Positions 42,861 to 53,395 of a stretch of DNA of 64,000 nt are shown here, in pieces. The stretch's first letter is position 1; each line of letters starts with the position of its first letter. The DNA comes from Deinandra increscens subsp. villosa. Lineage: Eukaryota; Streptophyta; Magnoliopsida; Asterales; Asteraceae. The stretch lies in the NCBI GenBank assembly GCA_039602395.1, contig JBCNJP010000025.1, forward strand, positions 44,659,980-44,723,979. The letters are read 5' to 3'. Position numbers and translations under genes: made by a program. Under the pieces are notes generated by a model that saw only the letters and a list, made by a program, of their open reading frames with translations, ran no database searches and had not been told where the DNA came from.

Positions 42861-42872
42861 GCTCTTATACCA
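42861..42872 (-). promoter_or_regulatory. D primer-binding site (initiator tRNA-Met, one mismatch)
   Basis: Minus strand TGGTATAAGAGC, one base different from the standard copia primer site, directly against the 5' LTR. Confidence 0.85.
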
Positions 42873-43106
42873 TATTGGCTATGGATATCATAAAGGGATT
42901 GAAGAGAAACAATGAATATTTTTGTATATCCATTACAAAGAAAAAACACATATAAATACTTGAATACAAAGAGAATTAAATGGAAAGAGTAGCTGGTTTC
43001 TTGGTGTCTCCTAGCTGTTAATGGGCTGTGATTAACAGATGAATATGGAAGGAAATGATAAACACAGATCCCTCAATTATCCCACTCAAATATTTATTTT
43101 CTAACA
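42873..43106 (-). repeat. D 5' LTR
   Basis: 234 bp partner of 38520-38753. Confidence 0.95.
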
Positions 43107-44014
43107 ATATCCTCCACCAACCTGCTGAGCATCTGCATCCTATAGTATCCCCATGGCCATTCATGAAGTGGGGCATGGATATTGTGGGCAAGCTGCCAAA
43201 GGCTCCTGGAGGAAAGGTGTTTATGCTTGCCATGACGGATTACTTCTCCAAGTGGATTGAAGCAGAAGCCTATGTTCAAGTGAGAGAAAAAGAAGTGATA
43301 TCCTTCATCAAAAGGAACATCCTCACCAGATTTGGGATTCCGGCAGAAATCATATGCGACAATGGCTCCCAGTTTATAGGCAAAAGAACTACAAGCTTTT
43401 GTGAAAGCTGGGGCATCAAGATGATCAATTCAACACGTGTCCACCCTCAGGCTAATGGGCAGGCAGAATCCAGCAATAAGATCATAATCAACAACCTCAA
43501 GAAGAAGCTGGGCTCCAAGAAAGGGAAATGGGCTGAGGAGCTGCCGTTTGTCCTTTGGGCAGACAGAACTACACCCAAAAATGTTACTGGCCAAACACCA
43601 TTCTCATTAGTGTTTGGAGCAGAAGCTGTAATCCCAACAGAGATGATACTCCCGACAGCCAGAGTCAACTGCCAGGGTCCTGAAACTAACAGCCAGAATC
43701 TCCTTCAGGATCTCGAAACAGTTGAGGAGCTCAGAAATATGGCCAGAATCCGGATGGCATCTTATCAACAGCAGATAGCAAAATCTTATAACAAGAATAC
43801 CAGGATAAGAAGATTCCAAGTAGGTGACTTAGTCTTGAGGAAGGCTTTTCAAAATACTACCAATCCTGCTGATGGGAAGTTAGCACCCAAATGGGAAGGA
43901 CCTTACCTTATAGATTCTGAAGAAGGAAAGGGGGCATACCGTTTCGTAAATATGGAAGGAGAGCCTCTGCCAAGAGCTTGGAATGCCATCCACCTTAAAG
44001 CGTATTTTATGTGA
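43107..44014 (+). pseudogene. Element B integrase, 3' part
   Basis: After D the core continues: HQPAEHLHPI, MDIVGKLPKAPGGKVFMLAMTDYFSKW, ICDNGSQFIGKRTTSF, then HPQANGQAESSNKIIIN. Both Asp residues and the Glu of the catalytic triad are present. The C-terminal part (RRFQVGDLVLRKAFQNT, PKWEGPYLID, AWNAIHLKAYFM) ends at TGA 44012-44014, the natural end (A ends IHLKSYLM). Apart from the D insertion this domain is undamaged. Confidence 0.9.
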
Positions 44015-44351
44015 GAATCCCATTGAGAGTCTCAGGCAGAATCCCAAGGATCCTCACTGGCTAAATATTCCAAGGTACGTATACTAATCCTATTTCAATT
44101 TACTCTTATTATTTTTATGACTCATTACTGACTTAAGCATCAGAGTGGTGTTAGCTAAGCTAACACCCACCCCTCACCAAGTGTTGAGTGTTTTACAGAT
44201 TTTGAGAAGCCTAGAGAATTTTGGGTATATCCCCAGTTAGAGGTTGGCCACCTCTCCTACATTTAAGGTATCCCGCATACCATCTAAGGTTTGAGAGGCT
44301 GACTCCTCTCCTAAGTTTGGGTAATCGCCAGTAGCGCACGACCCTCGCCAG
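44015..44351 (+). other. Element B 3' UTR, part 1
   Basis: Non-coding. It shares AGGTTGGCCACCTCTCCTACATTTAAGG-type blocks and 'GTAGCGCACGACC' phrases with A (16740-16880). It is rich in GGATCC/GAATCCC words. C3 interrupts it at 44352. Confidence 0.7.
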
Positions 44352-44712
44352 TGTTAGAGCATATACCTATGCTATGATGTGTCTCGTATATTGTATCTAT
44401 GTGAGCGTGTCTTGGTATGAGTTTTAGTGACAATATCATTGGCGCCGGACCAAATGGTCCGCCAGACCAAATGGTACGGGCGTACCATTTGGTACGCAAC
44501 CTGTTTAGTCACTAAATATAAATAGGTTGTGTTAGAATGATAGCTTAACACTCTGAGTCATTCTACACTTTCTATGTGTGTTTTCTAGAGAGAGAAACCA
44601 GAGAGAACTTCTTTGTATCTTCAAGTAATTCAATAAGAATTCTCTTATTTACATCTCGTGTTCGTTATATTGATCAAAGCATGCAGTAGTAAGATCGTAT
44701 ATCGGTTTTACA
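44352..44712 (+). repeat. C3 5' LTR
   Basis: 361 bp, TGTTAGAGC...GTTTTACA. A perfect inverted repeat with 13-bp arms ACCAAATGGTACG around a 2-bp loop (44466-44493) sits just upstream of TATAAATA (44517-44524). Confidence 0.95.
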
Positions 44713-44714
44713 AG

Positions 44715-44726
44715 TGGTATCAGAGC
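44715..44726 (+). promoter_or_regulatory. C3 primer-binding site (initiator tRNA-Met)
   Basis: TGGTATCAGAGC two bases after the LTR. Confidence 0.95.
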
Positions 44727-45291
44727 ATTTGGTTGCTCTACTGCTGTGTTTTTCATCAATTTTCGGATTTTTAGAGTGAGAAAGTGTGGGTTTTCTTCAT
44801 TTTTCATCAAATTCTTCCAGTTTCGAGTGTTTTCGAGGTAAAAAATGATTTCTGAGTGTTCCTAGTGTGTTTTCTCACCTTTCTGAAGCAAATTCAAGTC
44901 CAAATTGTCAAAATTCGTGAAAATCCGTCAAAATCAGCGTGGTACGTTTTTGGTCCGCCTCAAGAACATTTGGTCCGCTGCTGGTCCGCCGTTGGTCCGC
45001 TAGGCAATCTTCAAGTTGGTCCGTGGCAGTTATATTTTGGTCCGCCATACCATTTTGGTCCGCCATACCAAATTTGGTCCACTGAAATCTGGTCCTCTGA
45101 ATTCTGGTCCGCTGGCAGTTTCTTCAAAGGGTCATAACTTTTGCATTGTAAATCGCTACGAGAGCCATAAGTACTCAAATCGATCGTCTTGACGAGCTTT
45201 ACATTGTTCGTTCAAAGTTGATTTTCAAAATCTAATTCTAACACCTTCGTTTCTGAGTTCGAAGTTTTTAAAGTATCATTTTCGGTGAAAA
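44727..45291 (+). promoter_or_regulatory. C3 5' leader with TTGGTCCGC word array
   Basis: At 44940-45115 about ten TGGTCCGC or TGGTCCGT/TGGTACG words lie between primer site and gag. The word is the one forming palindromes in the C3 LTR (GGACCAAATGGTCC). C1 and C2 have TCCGAAC words at the same place. Confidence 0.7.
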
Positions 45292-48200
45292 ATGTCTGAT
45301 TTTCAAGCATTTGCGGCTATGCAAAGCACGGTACAAGCTATGCTCAATTTTGATAATAAAATAGGAACAAGTCAGAAAGTTCCTAAGCTGTTAAAGTTGG
45401 AAGATTATTAAAATTGGAAGCAACGTTTTTCTGCATACATCAGCACAAGCGATATTGATTTATGGATTCCAATTCAAAAGTTGTATGTACGTCCAACTGC
45501 AGATGGAGAGTATAAGGAAATTCAATATTTTGATAAGGATGAAAGAAAAAGTTATGAGCTTGAACAAAAAGTTTATGGTTATCTTACCATGGCTTTACTT
45601 ACTGAGCTGTTGCATCAATTCAGTACTTACAAGAAATCTAAACAGTTATGGGATGCTTTATCTGCTCGATGTGAAGGTAATGACCAATATAAGAAGAGTA
45701 GACGAAAAGTGTTGAACAAGGAATTTGAAAATTTTCAACATTATGAAAAAGAAAATACTTCTGCTCTTGTTTCAAGGTTTTCACATTTGATTAGTGAGAT
45801 GAAAGTGGTTAAAATTGAAAAGACCGGGGAGGAATTGAAAGAGAAATTGATGGAAGCATTACCGGAAAAGTGGGAAAACTATGTATTATTGCTTACTCAT
45901 GATAAAGAATATTCTGCTTATCATTTCATGATTTGACCGAAAAGCTTCATGCTAGAGAGATGGAAATGATGACATCAAACAAGTCAACTGCTCAATTCCA
46001 AAATCCTAAAGTGTATCATTGTCAAAATTCTGCAAGTATCAATGCAAAGTCTAAATCTTTTGGTGCTGACTCATTAAATTCACCTCAAACAGCTTTTGTT
46101 TCACCTCAAACAGTTTTTGTTGCTGGTCATTGTTCAGGAAATTCTGGAAATTCATCAAGAGGGTGTAACTTCACTATTCCAAATCATTCAAGTTCGACTT
46201 CATATTCTGCAAAAACACCAGATGAGCATTTGGCATTAATTTCAGCTTTGTTATCTTCATATTATGGATTGCTGAATGGTGGTTTGACAACATCTAATTT
46301 GATTGGAGAAGATTTTGATCAGATTGATCCAGATAACCTTGAACAAATGGACATTAATTGGCAACTTGCAATGTTAGCCCAAAGACTTAAAAGATTCAAG
46401 AAAAAGACCGGATTTTAAAGTCTAAATCCAAATGGCAAGGTTGGCATAGACAAATCAAAGGTATAATGTTTCAAATGTTCTAATTTTGGTCATTTTGCTC
46501 GTGAGTGTTCAAAATCAATTGTTTCTTCATCAAAGTCTCCAACAGCTTTGGTGTCTCAAGTAGATAAACAATATGATTGGGGACACACTTCTGATCCAAT
46601 TGCTTTAACTGCTATTACTTATGGGTCAAAACCTTATGATTGGGCTACTGATGAAATTGATGATGAGTCTGCATGGACTGGTCCTGCTGCATTTGTTATG
46701 ATTGCTCAAATTGTTCATAGTGATAATGAAGAAGAAGTAACTGATTCTGAATCTGAAACAAGTGGTTCTGGAGATAGTGGCTAAGAATCGGTTTGTGAGT
46801 TCTGTTCTCAAAAAGACAAGAAGATTCAAGGTTTAAAAAAGAAATTTGAGTTGTTGATCGAGGAAAATAAAAGAAGGATTGAAGATTTGACAACTGAAAA
46901 GCAAAATTTAGAAGCTCTAATTCAAGAATTTTCTTCTGAGAAAGAAAAGTTATCAGATTTACAAGCAGAGATTATTGAGAAAGAATCAAAATTTCAAAGT
47001 GTTAAACAAGAGTTTGAACAGAAAGTTACAAAGTTATCTGAAGAAAAGGATGAATTAGTCCAAGAAGTGAAGAAATGGAAAGATGAAGCTGAGGATACTG
47101 CAAAAGATTTTCAAAATCTTTTTGATAAATCAAAGTCCAGACTTGATACTCTTACTAAACTTTCTGATGACCAAGCTAGTAAGATTCAATCTTTTCAGAC
47201 TGATATGGAAAAGTTACTTGATGAGAAGAGGGAGTTGGTTAGAGTGAACAAGTTGCAAAATGCAAATTTGGATATTCAGAAAGGAAATGAAGATAAACTC
47301 GAGAAGGAATTGTTGGCTGGATTAGATGAGTTAAGGTTGCAAAAGTATGAAACTAATAAAGTGGCAAAGAAGCTCATTGCAACAGAAAAAGAGTTGGGTG
47401 AAGCTTATCAAAGAATTTCTGAATTAAAGATTGAAGTCATTGATTCAAAACATCTTTTGAACAATGTTACAAACTCACAATCTTTTACAAGTTTTCTGGC
47501 CAAGGATGAGAATTTTGAGAAGATGTTTAACAAAACCGTGTCACCACCAGGAACTCTTAAAGAAGGAGTTCATGATTTGAATGAAAATGTTGAAACTGAT
47601 GATTATTCTAAGTTTGTTGGTTCCAAATCTGTTGAAGAAAGGAAAGAGCACAAAGGCAAGAGTGCTGCAACTTCTGAAGCTCCAAAGGTTGTGTCTAGTT
47701 CTTCATCTGATGACAAAGAGAAATCTGCAAGTTCACCTGCTGACATTGCTGAAACGATAGTTGATGCTCCAAACGATATCAACAAGGTCAAAGCAGAGTT
47801 TTCTCGTCTTGCAAAGAATGGGCATAAACCTTCTGATTCAGAAGAGAAGGTTTCTGGAAAACATACAGGTTTGGGATTTCAAAAGAAGCTGGTTAAAGTG
47901 AATGTTTCAAAGGTTCAACAGCAACAACATTTGAAGAAAGTCAATCTGAAGCAAGTCAAGAAGGATGTGTTTGAAGCTGACAAAGTTCAACCTGAGAGAT
48001 TTCATAAACTCAAAGGTTCAGATCAGATATTCTCTGATAAGGAGTTTCCACTTCACTGTGTGGATTCTTAGAAAGTTGCTGAGGTCTTTATGAAAACTGA
48101 TGCTGCTCCAAAGACCAAGAAGAAGCAAACTGCTAAATATTCTTCTGGATATTCAAATTCTACTCCAAAGAGCCCGATTTCGAAATGGGTTCATGATCAT

Positions 48201-48656
48201 CGATATCAGGTATTCGATTCGTTTTATGATCATTTTCGAGATGAATATTTTTGTGAAGCTTTGCAGATTCCGAAACGCCGAAATGTCAACAATCGCTTGT
48301 GTTACAATTGCAGACAAAAAGGGCATATGGCACAAGATTGTCCGGTTTCTGCTACTTCTAGTTCAAGAAAAGGAAAGGTTCCATTTGTTGGTAAAGCTGC
48401 CAAACAACGATTCATTCATGAACATGGCAGAGTATTTGATGAATACCCACAATCTACATTTTTCAAAACCAAAGGAAGATTTCTTCCGCGTTTTCAAAAT
48501 AGTCCATATGTAGGTTGTTTGTCACAATCAACTGTGACAGGTTCATCAAATAGTGATTTACAAAAACAACAACACTGGAAACCTATAGTGGTTTCGAAAG
48601 GAAATCAAGATACTGGTCGACTAGAAGCGATTCACTTCGGGTCACTTATAAACTGA
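45292..48656 (+). pseudogene. gag: C3 gag with coiled coil and two CCHC knuckles
   Basis: It begins MSDFQAFAAMQSTVQAMLNFDNKIG, very similar to the C2 gag start. The gag domain extends to KLHAREMEMM. Knuckle 1 (CFKCSNFGHFAREC) is near 46470. A long heptad-rich coiled coil spans about 46800-47450. Knuckle 2 is CYNCRQKGHMAQDC near 48300. One frameshift lies near 45935, and stops lie near 45409, 46416, 46463, 46782 and 48069. It ends at TGA 48654-48656, after DTGRLEA, at the position where C2 passes into pol. Confidence 0.87.
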
Positions 48657-49298
48657 TGTGTTTGACCAGTGTGCAGGTACTTTTAGTAGACCTATCGGTG
48701 ATTGAAAACTTGCTGATGGAGGAGTATTCTGCTGATTTAACTTACATTACTTGTGATATCATCTTTCAAAACTGAAATTTTTCTGAAAGCTAAACCTGAA
48801 AGGTATCCATGTCGAAAGGTCAATTTTCTTTCTTTTTACATTCCGTATGTAGTTTAGGGGGGGAAAATTGAAAAACCAAAAATAGTGTTTTTGTTAAAAT
48901 GAAAATCCAAAAATAGAGTTTTCATTTTAAGGGGGAGAAAAATGGAAAATGCGTAAACATTGAAAAAGGAAAAATACAAAAACATTGAAAAATGAGAAAT
49001 TGTATCCGACATAATTGGGAAATGATGGTACATTGGCTTATGTGTCTGACTCGTGGATAAATTATATGAAAAAGCCATAAGATCATTGTTCGATGTGCTT
49101 GGTAGGCTCGGCATTCAATCAGAAAGTATTCAGATGGGATAAACTCATTAAATACTAATGCTTGACCAAGTGAACAACATCTTGATGCGTATCTCATGAT
49201 ATATTAAGAAAAGATATGTGAAAAAGAAAATGAGCAGTCACTGTGTATACATGTGTTCATTTTGCAAAGATTTAAACTTGTTTGATTTTCTTTATTTT

Positions 49299-49536
49299 GT
49301 CAAATGATTGGACTTTCTCTGCGTATCGAAAGATCGACCTGATTGTTGTTCGTTTGACGTTCTGCTTTATTTTCTTTGGTGTTTCGTATAACTCATTGGA
49401 CTTTCTCTGCGTGTACGGGAGTACCGACCTGATTGTTGTTGGGTTATACAATTTCACTTGTTTTATTTTCTTATTTTGTTAAATCCGAGGCCTTATCTGC
49501 ATATCGAAAGATCGACCTTAAGGTAGACGATTTAAC
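49299..49536 (+). other. C3 structured RNA array: three GNRA-capped hairpins
   Basis: Unit 1 (49299-49358) has GTCAAATGA/TCGTTTGAC with one G-U pair and inner AUC-GAAA-GAU. Unit 2 (49386-49449) has GTATAAC/GTTATAC and inner GUAC-GGGA-GUAC. Unit 3 (49478-49536) has GTTAAATC/GATTTAAC and inner AUC-GAAA-GAU. UCUGC precedes and CGACCU follows every inner hairpin. Units 1 and 2 are close to those of C2, with pair-preserving changes. Unit 3 is quite different in sequence but folds the same way. Confidence 0.82.
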
Positions 49537-49910
49537 GTTCTTATTTCTTTTTGCATGGAACACAGTTGACTATGTCATGAATAAAATCATTATGTGATTA
49601 AATCACAAGTGAAATCACAAAGTGCGTTATAAAAGAAAATACATATCTGAGCATGTTTGATATTGTGGGGTACACTGGTCAAAGCAAACTTAATCAATAC
49701 AATAACATATTCAGATGTTATGAGTATGATTTTGCCTGAGTTTAAGATGGACAAATTATACCAGTAATCGACATGACTTATGTGCTGAAGTAATTGAAAT
49801 TGAAGTGTTGTTCAGCATGTTATGTTCAACATGATCCCAAGTTGTGATCTTTCTCACAAGAGACAAAAATAGTGTCTGATTTTGTATTGCATTTTATATG
49901 TCATATCTGG

Positions 49911-50019
49911 AAAAATCCAAAAAGATTTTAGGTGTGTTTTAGCATTATCTTAGAAAAATCAAAAAGATTTTCAGTGTGTTTTGATATAGAGTTTCAAAAA
50001 GTCAAAAAGATTTTATTTC
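49911..50019 (+). repeat. C3 three AAAATC/GATTTT hairpin-like repeats
   Basis: AAAATCCAAAAAGATTTT and two variants, with (G)GTGTGTTTT spacers; the same block as in C1 and C2. Confidence 0.6.
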
Positions 50020-50334
50020 TTATTAGTTTTCGACCGATCGACATGTGATACGAAATCAAATTTCAAAAACTATATCTTGGATTCTCGAAGAGAAGTTTTG
50101 CGCCAAGATTAAATTAATTTTTCAAAAGAAAAGGAAACTGTGTTTCTGTCTTATGAAATTGCAGGTTATATGTGTCAAGACTCAAGCATGGTGAAAGGGG
50201 GAGTATGTTTTATCTTTCATAAGTGGATCTTGAAGTGTGAAGATGATTCAAGAGTGATCCAGCCGAAGATCGGATGCAGCGATGTTGAAGATTGAAGACT
50301 GAAGTTTTATTAGAATATAGATACACCACACGTT

Positions 50335-50345
50335 AAGGGGGAGTT
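50335..50345 (+). promoter_or_regulatory. C3 polypurine tract
   Basis: AAGGGGGAGTT directly before the 3' LTR; same core as C1 and C2. Confidence 0.92.
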
Positions 50346-50706
50346 TGTTAGAGCATATACCTATGCTATGATGTGTCTCGTGTATTGTATCTATGTGAGC
50401 GTGTCTTGGTATGAGTTTTAGTGAAAATATCATTGGCGCCGGACCAAATGGTCCGCCGGACCAAATGGTACGCCCGTACCATTTGGTACGCAACCTGTTT
50501 AGTCACTAAGTATAAATAGGTTGTGTTAGAATGATAGCTTAACACTTTGAGTCATTCTACACTTTCTGTGTGTGTTTTCTAGAGAGAGAAAACAGAGAGA
50601 ACTTCTTTGTATCTTCAAGTGATTCAATAAGAATTCTCTTATTTACATCTCGTGTTCGTTACATTGATCAAAGCATGCAGTAGTAAGATTGTATCTCGGT
50701 TTTACA
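50346..50706 (+). repeat. C3 3' LTR
   Basis: 361 bp. The 13-bp-arm inverted repeat is at 50460-50487 and TATAAATA at 50511-50518. The loop is CC here and GG in the 5' LTR, while both arms are unchanged. Confidence 0.95.
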
Positions 50707-51569
50707 GGCAGCAGCGCATGTTGTCCCCCAGTATGCTCAAGGTGGCCGGACCAATCCACTCCAGGGGTGGCTGACAATCTTGTCACTGGAGGCTGCTGGG
50801 AGGATTCTCAAGGTTTATAACAATGACGTGTTATCTAAGGTTTTGGCATTTTCATGTCACATGCGTATGGGCTAGACCAAAGTTTTGGCTTAGTCCCAAG
50901 TTTATCGGGCTTGTCCCTAGTTTTTGGCTTAGTCCCAAGAATCCCGGGTTTATCCCCAGCTTATTTTTAAACTTATTTTACGTTCAGAAGCATTAGCTTC
51001 AGCCAAAGGCCAGTAAGCTTCTTAAGATTGTTTCAGGTTCCTGAGGACGTTGAGACAAATGCCGAGAGAAGTGGCTCCAGGATTCCCGTAGGAATCCCAA
51101 ATAAGGTGAAAGAAAAGATGATTGTTTGAATCGATAAATCGACTGAGGTAATTACAAAGGACAGGTGACTTAAGTTTTTGTTAAACTTGAATCCTAATTT
51201 ATTCAATCGTCTGAATCCCTAATGGTTTTCAACTTACAAGTCATTTTTAAGCTTCTTGATAATTTTTGTAAACTAACCCTATTTATAGAAATTTCAATAC
51301 GAAACATAACATGAGAAGCCAAAAGATACAGATATTATTGATAATTTCGAAAGGTTATGAGCTTCTCAAGCTTCGTCCTGAAAACCTCAGGATCCCTCCA
51401 GTTGAGAAGCTCGCAGGTCAAAAGATTGTTTTTAGGAATCCTGGCTTCTTCTTGTAAACACAAGATCCCTCCACCAGGATCCCTACCATTGTTGTTTGCT
51501 ACTTGTTCATTACAGGGAAAACAAAAAGTTTCACCAAAAGAACCACCAAAAAAAAAAACCTAAAAAGTG
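50707..51569 (+). other. Element B 3' UTR, part 2
   Basis: Non-coding. It begins GCAGCGCATG, matching the repeated 'TAGCGCACG' phrase of the A UTR. It then has TTATCGGGCTTGTCCC and AATCCCGGG-like words and several TCAGGATCCCT/AGGAATCC words typical of B. Confidence 0.65.
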
Positions 51570-53287
51570 GGCTCAGACCGTTGCATTGTCCTCATCGCCC
51601 ACTGTCTTCTCCTCCTCCACCTGCTTCACCACATCCTCCAGCTTCTTGCCCTCTCCCAGCTCCAGCACGTAAGCCCTTGTCATCGCCGCCGGAGCATCCG
51701 GAACCATCTTTGAGGAGCCACCATCGTTCCCATCTTTCCCTTCCACATCACCATCTCCTCCCAACGATTCCAAGACTAGTTTCCAGCCTGCGATGTCCCA
51801 GGGCTTGACGCTGCTCAACGTGAGTTCAATCTTTGGAAGCCAGCTGCTTCATCCTCTTCAGCCATCTGGATTTTGCATTCCAAGACGCTCCGGGCAGCTG
51901 AGAGTTGGCCTATTTCAGCATCAGTGGCCATCTTGGCTTCCAGGGCTTGACGCTGCTCAACGAGCTTATGCTCATAGAACAGGGTTTTGCCCTTAGCAGT
52001 GTCGGCTTGGGCCTGGATCTTCTCGTTGGCCTCAGTAAGCTTCCGCTCCATGTCCATGGCCTGGGTGCTCAGCTTCTCAATACCCGTGCATAAATAGGAA
52101 TCCCGGTCAGCAGCTGTAACAAGTATGAAACTAACATAAAAATTATATGAGCTTCTTACCAGGTTGATCATGGTCTGCATTCAGAGGTTCTTGTTGCTGA
52201 CCTCGGAAGGGGCAAGATCTTCAAAGGATTCCAGGTACACCACGGGAGCTGCAGGAGTTTCAGGGGCTTTTCGCTTCTTGGAAGCCGAGGCCTTTGGCCG
52301 GCTAACAGGCGGCTTGGAGGTGGTGGGATGCTCGAGCTGTTCCTTCTTGATCTTGAGCAGACTGTCAAGATCCTTCAGGGAAAATGAGGCGCTAGATTTG
52401 GGAGCTGCGAACAGAAACAGGTTATTAACATCCAAGATGCTCGAATAAGTAAACAATTCAGAATCTACAAAGACTTACCAGACATGACGGGAGTGTGGTC
52501 GGCTGAATAGCTGTTTTCGCTGGTTGTTGCTTCAAGAACCAGGGCTCTCTCGCTGGCAGGAATCTGGTAAATTGCTTCAAGCTTCTTGAAATCAGGCTGC
52601 TTCTTGATGACATTCTCAAACTTGGGTGCTGCAAAAAAGAAAACAACAGAAAAGTTAGAAACATATTGGAAATTCAGCAACAACAAGAAACATCAGTATC
52701 CTACCCTTCTCAACCCACTTCAACGGTAACTCCGTCCCCCGAGGAATCGAGTCTCGTTTGACGAAGAAAAAACGCTTCTTCCAGTCATGGTCATTGTGGG
52801 GAGCTCGGGGAATCAACTGGGAGGTGGAGGTGCGAGCCTTAAGAACAAACCGGCTACAACCATGGGTTCTTAACTGATACGCTTCACAGATTTCAGGAAT
52901 CCCAATGTTGAGATTCCTGGTTTGGTTCAACTGATCCAGAGAATACAAGATTTTCCAGACCATCGGCATGGTTTGGGAGTAAGAAAGCCGGGTGGTTTTG
53001 AAAAACTGAGTGATAAGCTCCGGAAAGGGGAACGTCATCCCAAGCAAGAAAGGATAGTACATAAAGCAAGCCCAAGTTGTGGAGATGAAATCAGACTTGG
53101 TAAGAGAATCGAAGGGTCGAAAAACAGTTTCCGGCGGAAAGATACCGGAATTCTTTAACTCGAGGATGTCGCGATCGTCGAAAGTGCAGGTTTCTTCCTC
53201 ACAGGGGATAATGTACCCCTGATCATGGAAATCCTCGACGACCGGAGAGCTTAACGAAGAAGATGACCGGGTGTTTTTCTTGGCCAT
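51570..53287 (-). pseudogene. Antisense spliced gene of element B (PF04195-like), near complete
   Basis: Exon 1 (53287 to about 52707) starts MAKKNTRSSSS and holds the PF04195-like domain (ETCTFDDRDILELKNSG, FFKTTRLSYSQTMPMVWKI, RFFFVKRDSIPRGTELPLKW), ending at a GTAGGATAC donor. Exon 2 is about 52627-52480 (acceptor TTTTTTGCAG, donor GTAAGTC). Exon 3, about 52406-52160, includes KKRKAPETPAAPVV and an in-frame TGA near 52183. Exon 4, about 52117-51815, is coiled-coil-like (MDMERKLTEANEKIQ). The last part (51818-51573) ends EEEKTVGDEDNATV. Its position antisense, between pol and the 3' LTR, matches Z and A. The function is unknown. Splice sites are inferred. Confidence 0.65.
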
Positions 53288-53395
53288 GGCCGAAAAACGA
53301 GACGAAAGCAAGAAGACGAAGAAGGGACTGACCTGGAATATCGGAGAAGCTCGAGAGGTTATGTGAAGAAGACGGTAAAAATCTCATTGTGTAGT

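Larger units (their letters stand above)
38520..43106 (-). mobile_element. D: small Ty1/copia element, nearly identical LTRs, degenerate
   Basis: 4,587 bp on the minus strand, flanked by the perfect duplication ATATC (38515-38519 and 43107-43111). LTRs of 234 bp differ at two positions, so insertion is recent. A primer site one base from the initiator-tRNA-Met consensus (TGGTATAAGAGC) abuts the 5' LTR; CTTGAGGGGGAG abuts the 3' LTR. The coding region lacks a recognisable capsid domain and knuckle, and carries a stop, frame changes and altered catalytic residues. It was probably mobilised by proteins from a relative. I do not assign a copia lineage. Confidence 0.95.
48657..50345 (+). other. 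C3 non-coding 3' region
   Basis: No supported ORF. Order: two internal polypurine-like tracts (48852-48870 and 48925-48945), three GNRA hairpins (49299-49536), GATCTTTCTCAC (near 49850), three AAAATC/GATTTT repeats (49911-50019), a tail shared with C1 (50028-50107) and the terminal PPT AAGGGGGAGTT (50335-50345). Confidence 0.75.
44352..50706 (+). mobile_element. C3: gag-only (non-autonomous) Sirevirus-type element
   Basis: 6,355 bp with 361-bp LTRs that differ at about 13 positions, the oldest of the three paired Sireviruses here. An initiator-tRNA-Met site and an AAGGGGGAGTT tract are present. The flanks GCCAG (44347-44351) and GGCAG (50707-50711) match at four of five bases. It carries a gag of about 1,100 codons with two knuckles, then 1.7 kb of non-coding DNA with the same structured blocks as C1 and C2. 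There is no protease, integrase, RT, RNase H or ORF3. Inserted in the 3' UTR of B. Confidence 0.92.
18770..53395 (+). mobile_element. Ty3/gypsy Tat-type element B, interrupted by C2, D, C3 and E
   Basis: It begins with a 648-bp LTR and a tRNA-Lys primer site, then gag (split by C2), protease, RT, RNase H, aRNH, integrase (split by D), a 3' UTR (split by C3) and an antisense PF04195-type gene. E is inserted just before the expected PPT and 3' LTR, which lie beyond the window. Subtracting the insertions leaves about 9.5 kb in view. The 5-bp left flank is CTAAC; the right duplication is not visible. B is better preserved than A, whose antisense gene it interrupts. Confidence 0.9.

Noticed and set aside
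44347..44351. Treating C3 as lacking a target duplication
   Set aside because: GCCAG and GGCAG differ at one base. With LTRs about 3.6% diverged, one mutation in the duplication is likely. The flanks also join into a sequence matching the A 3' UTR.
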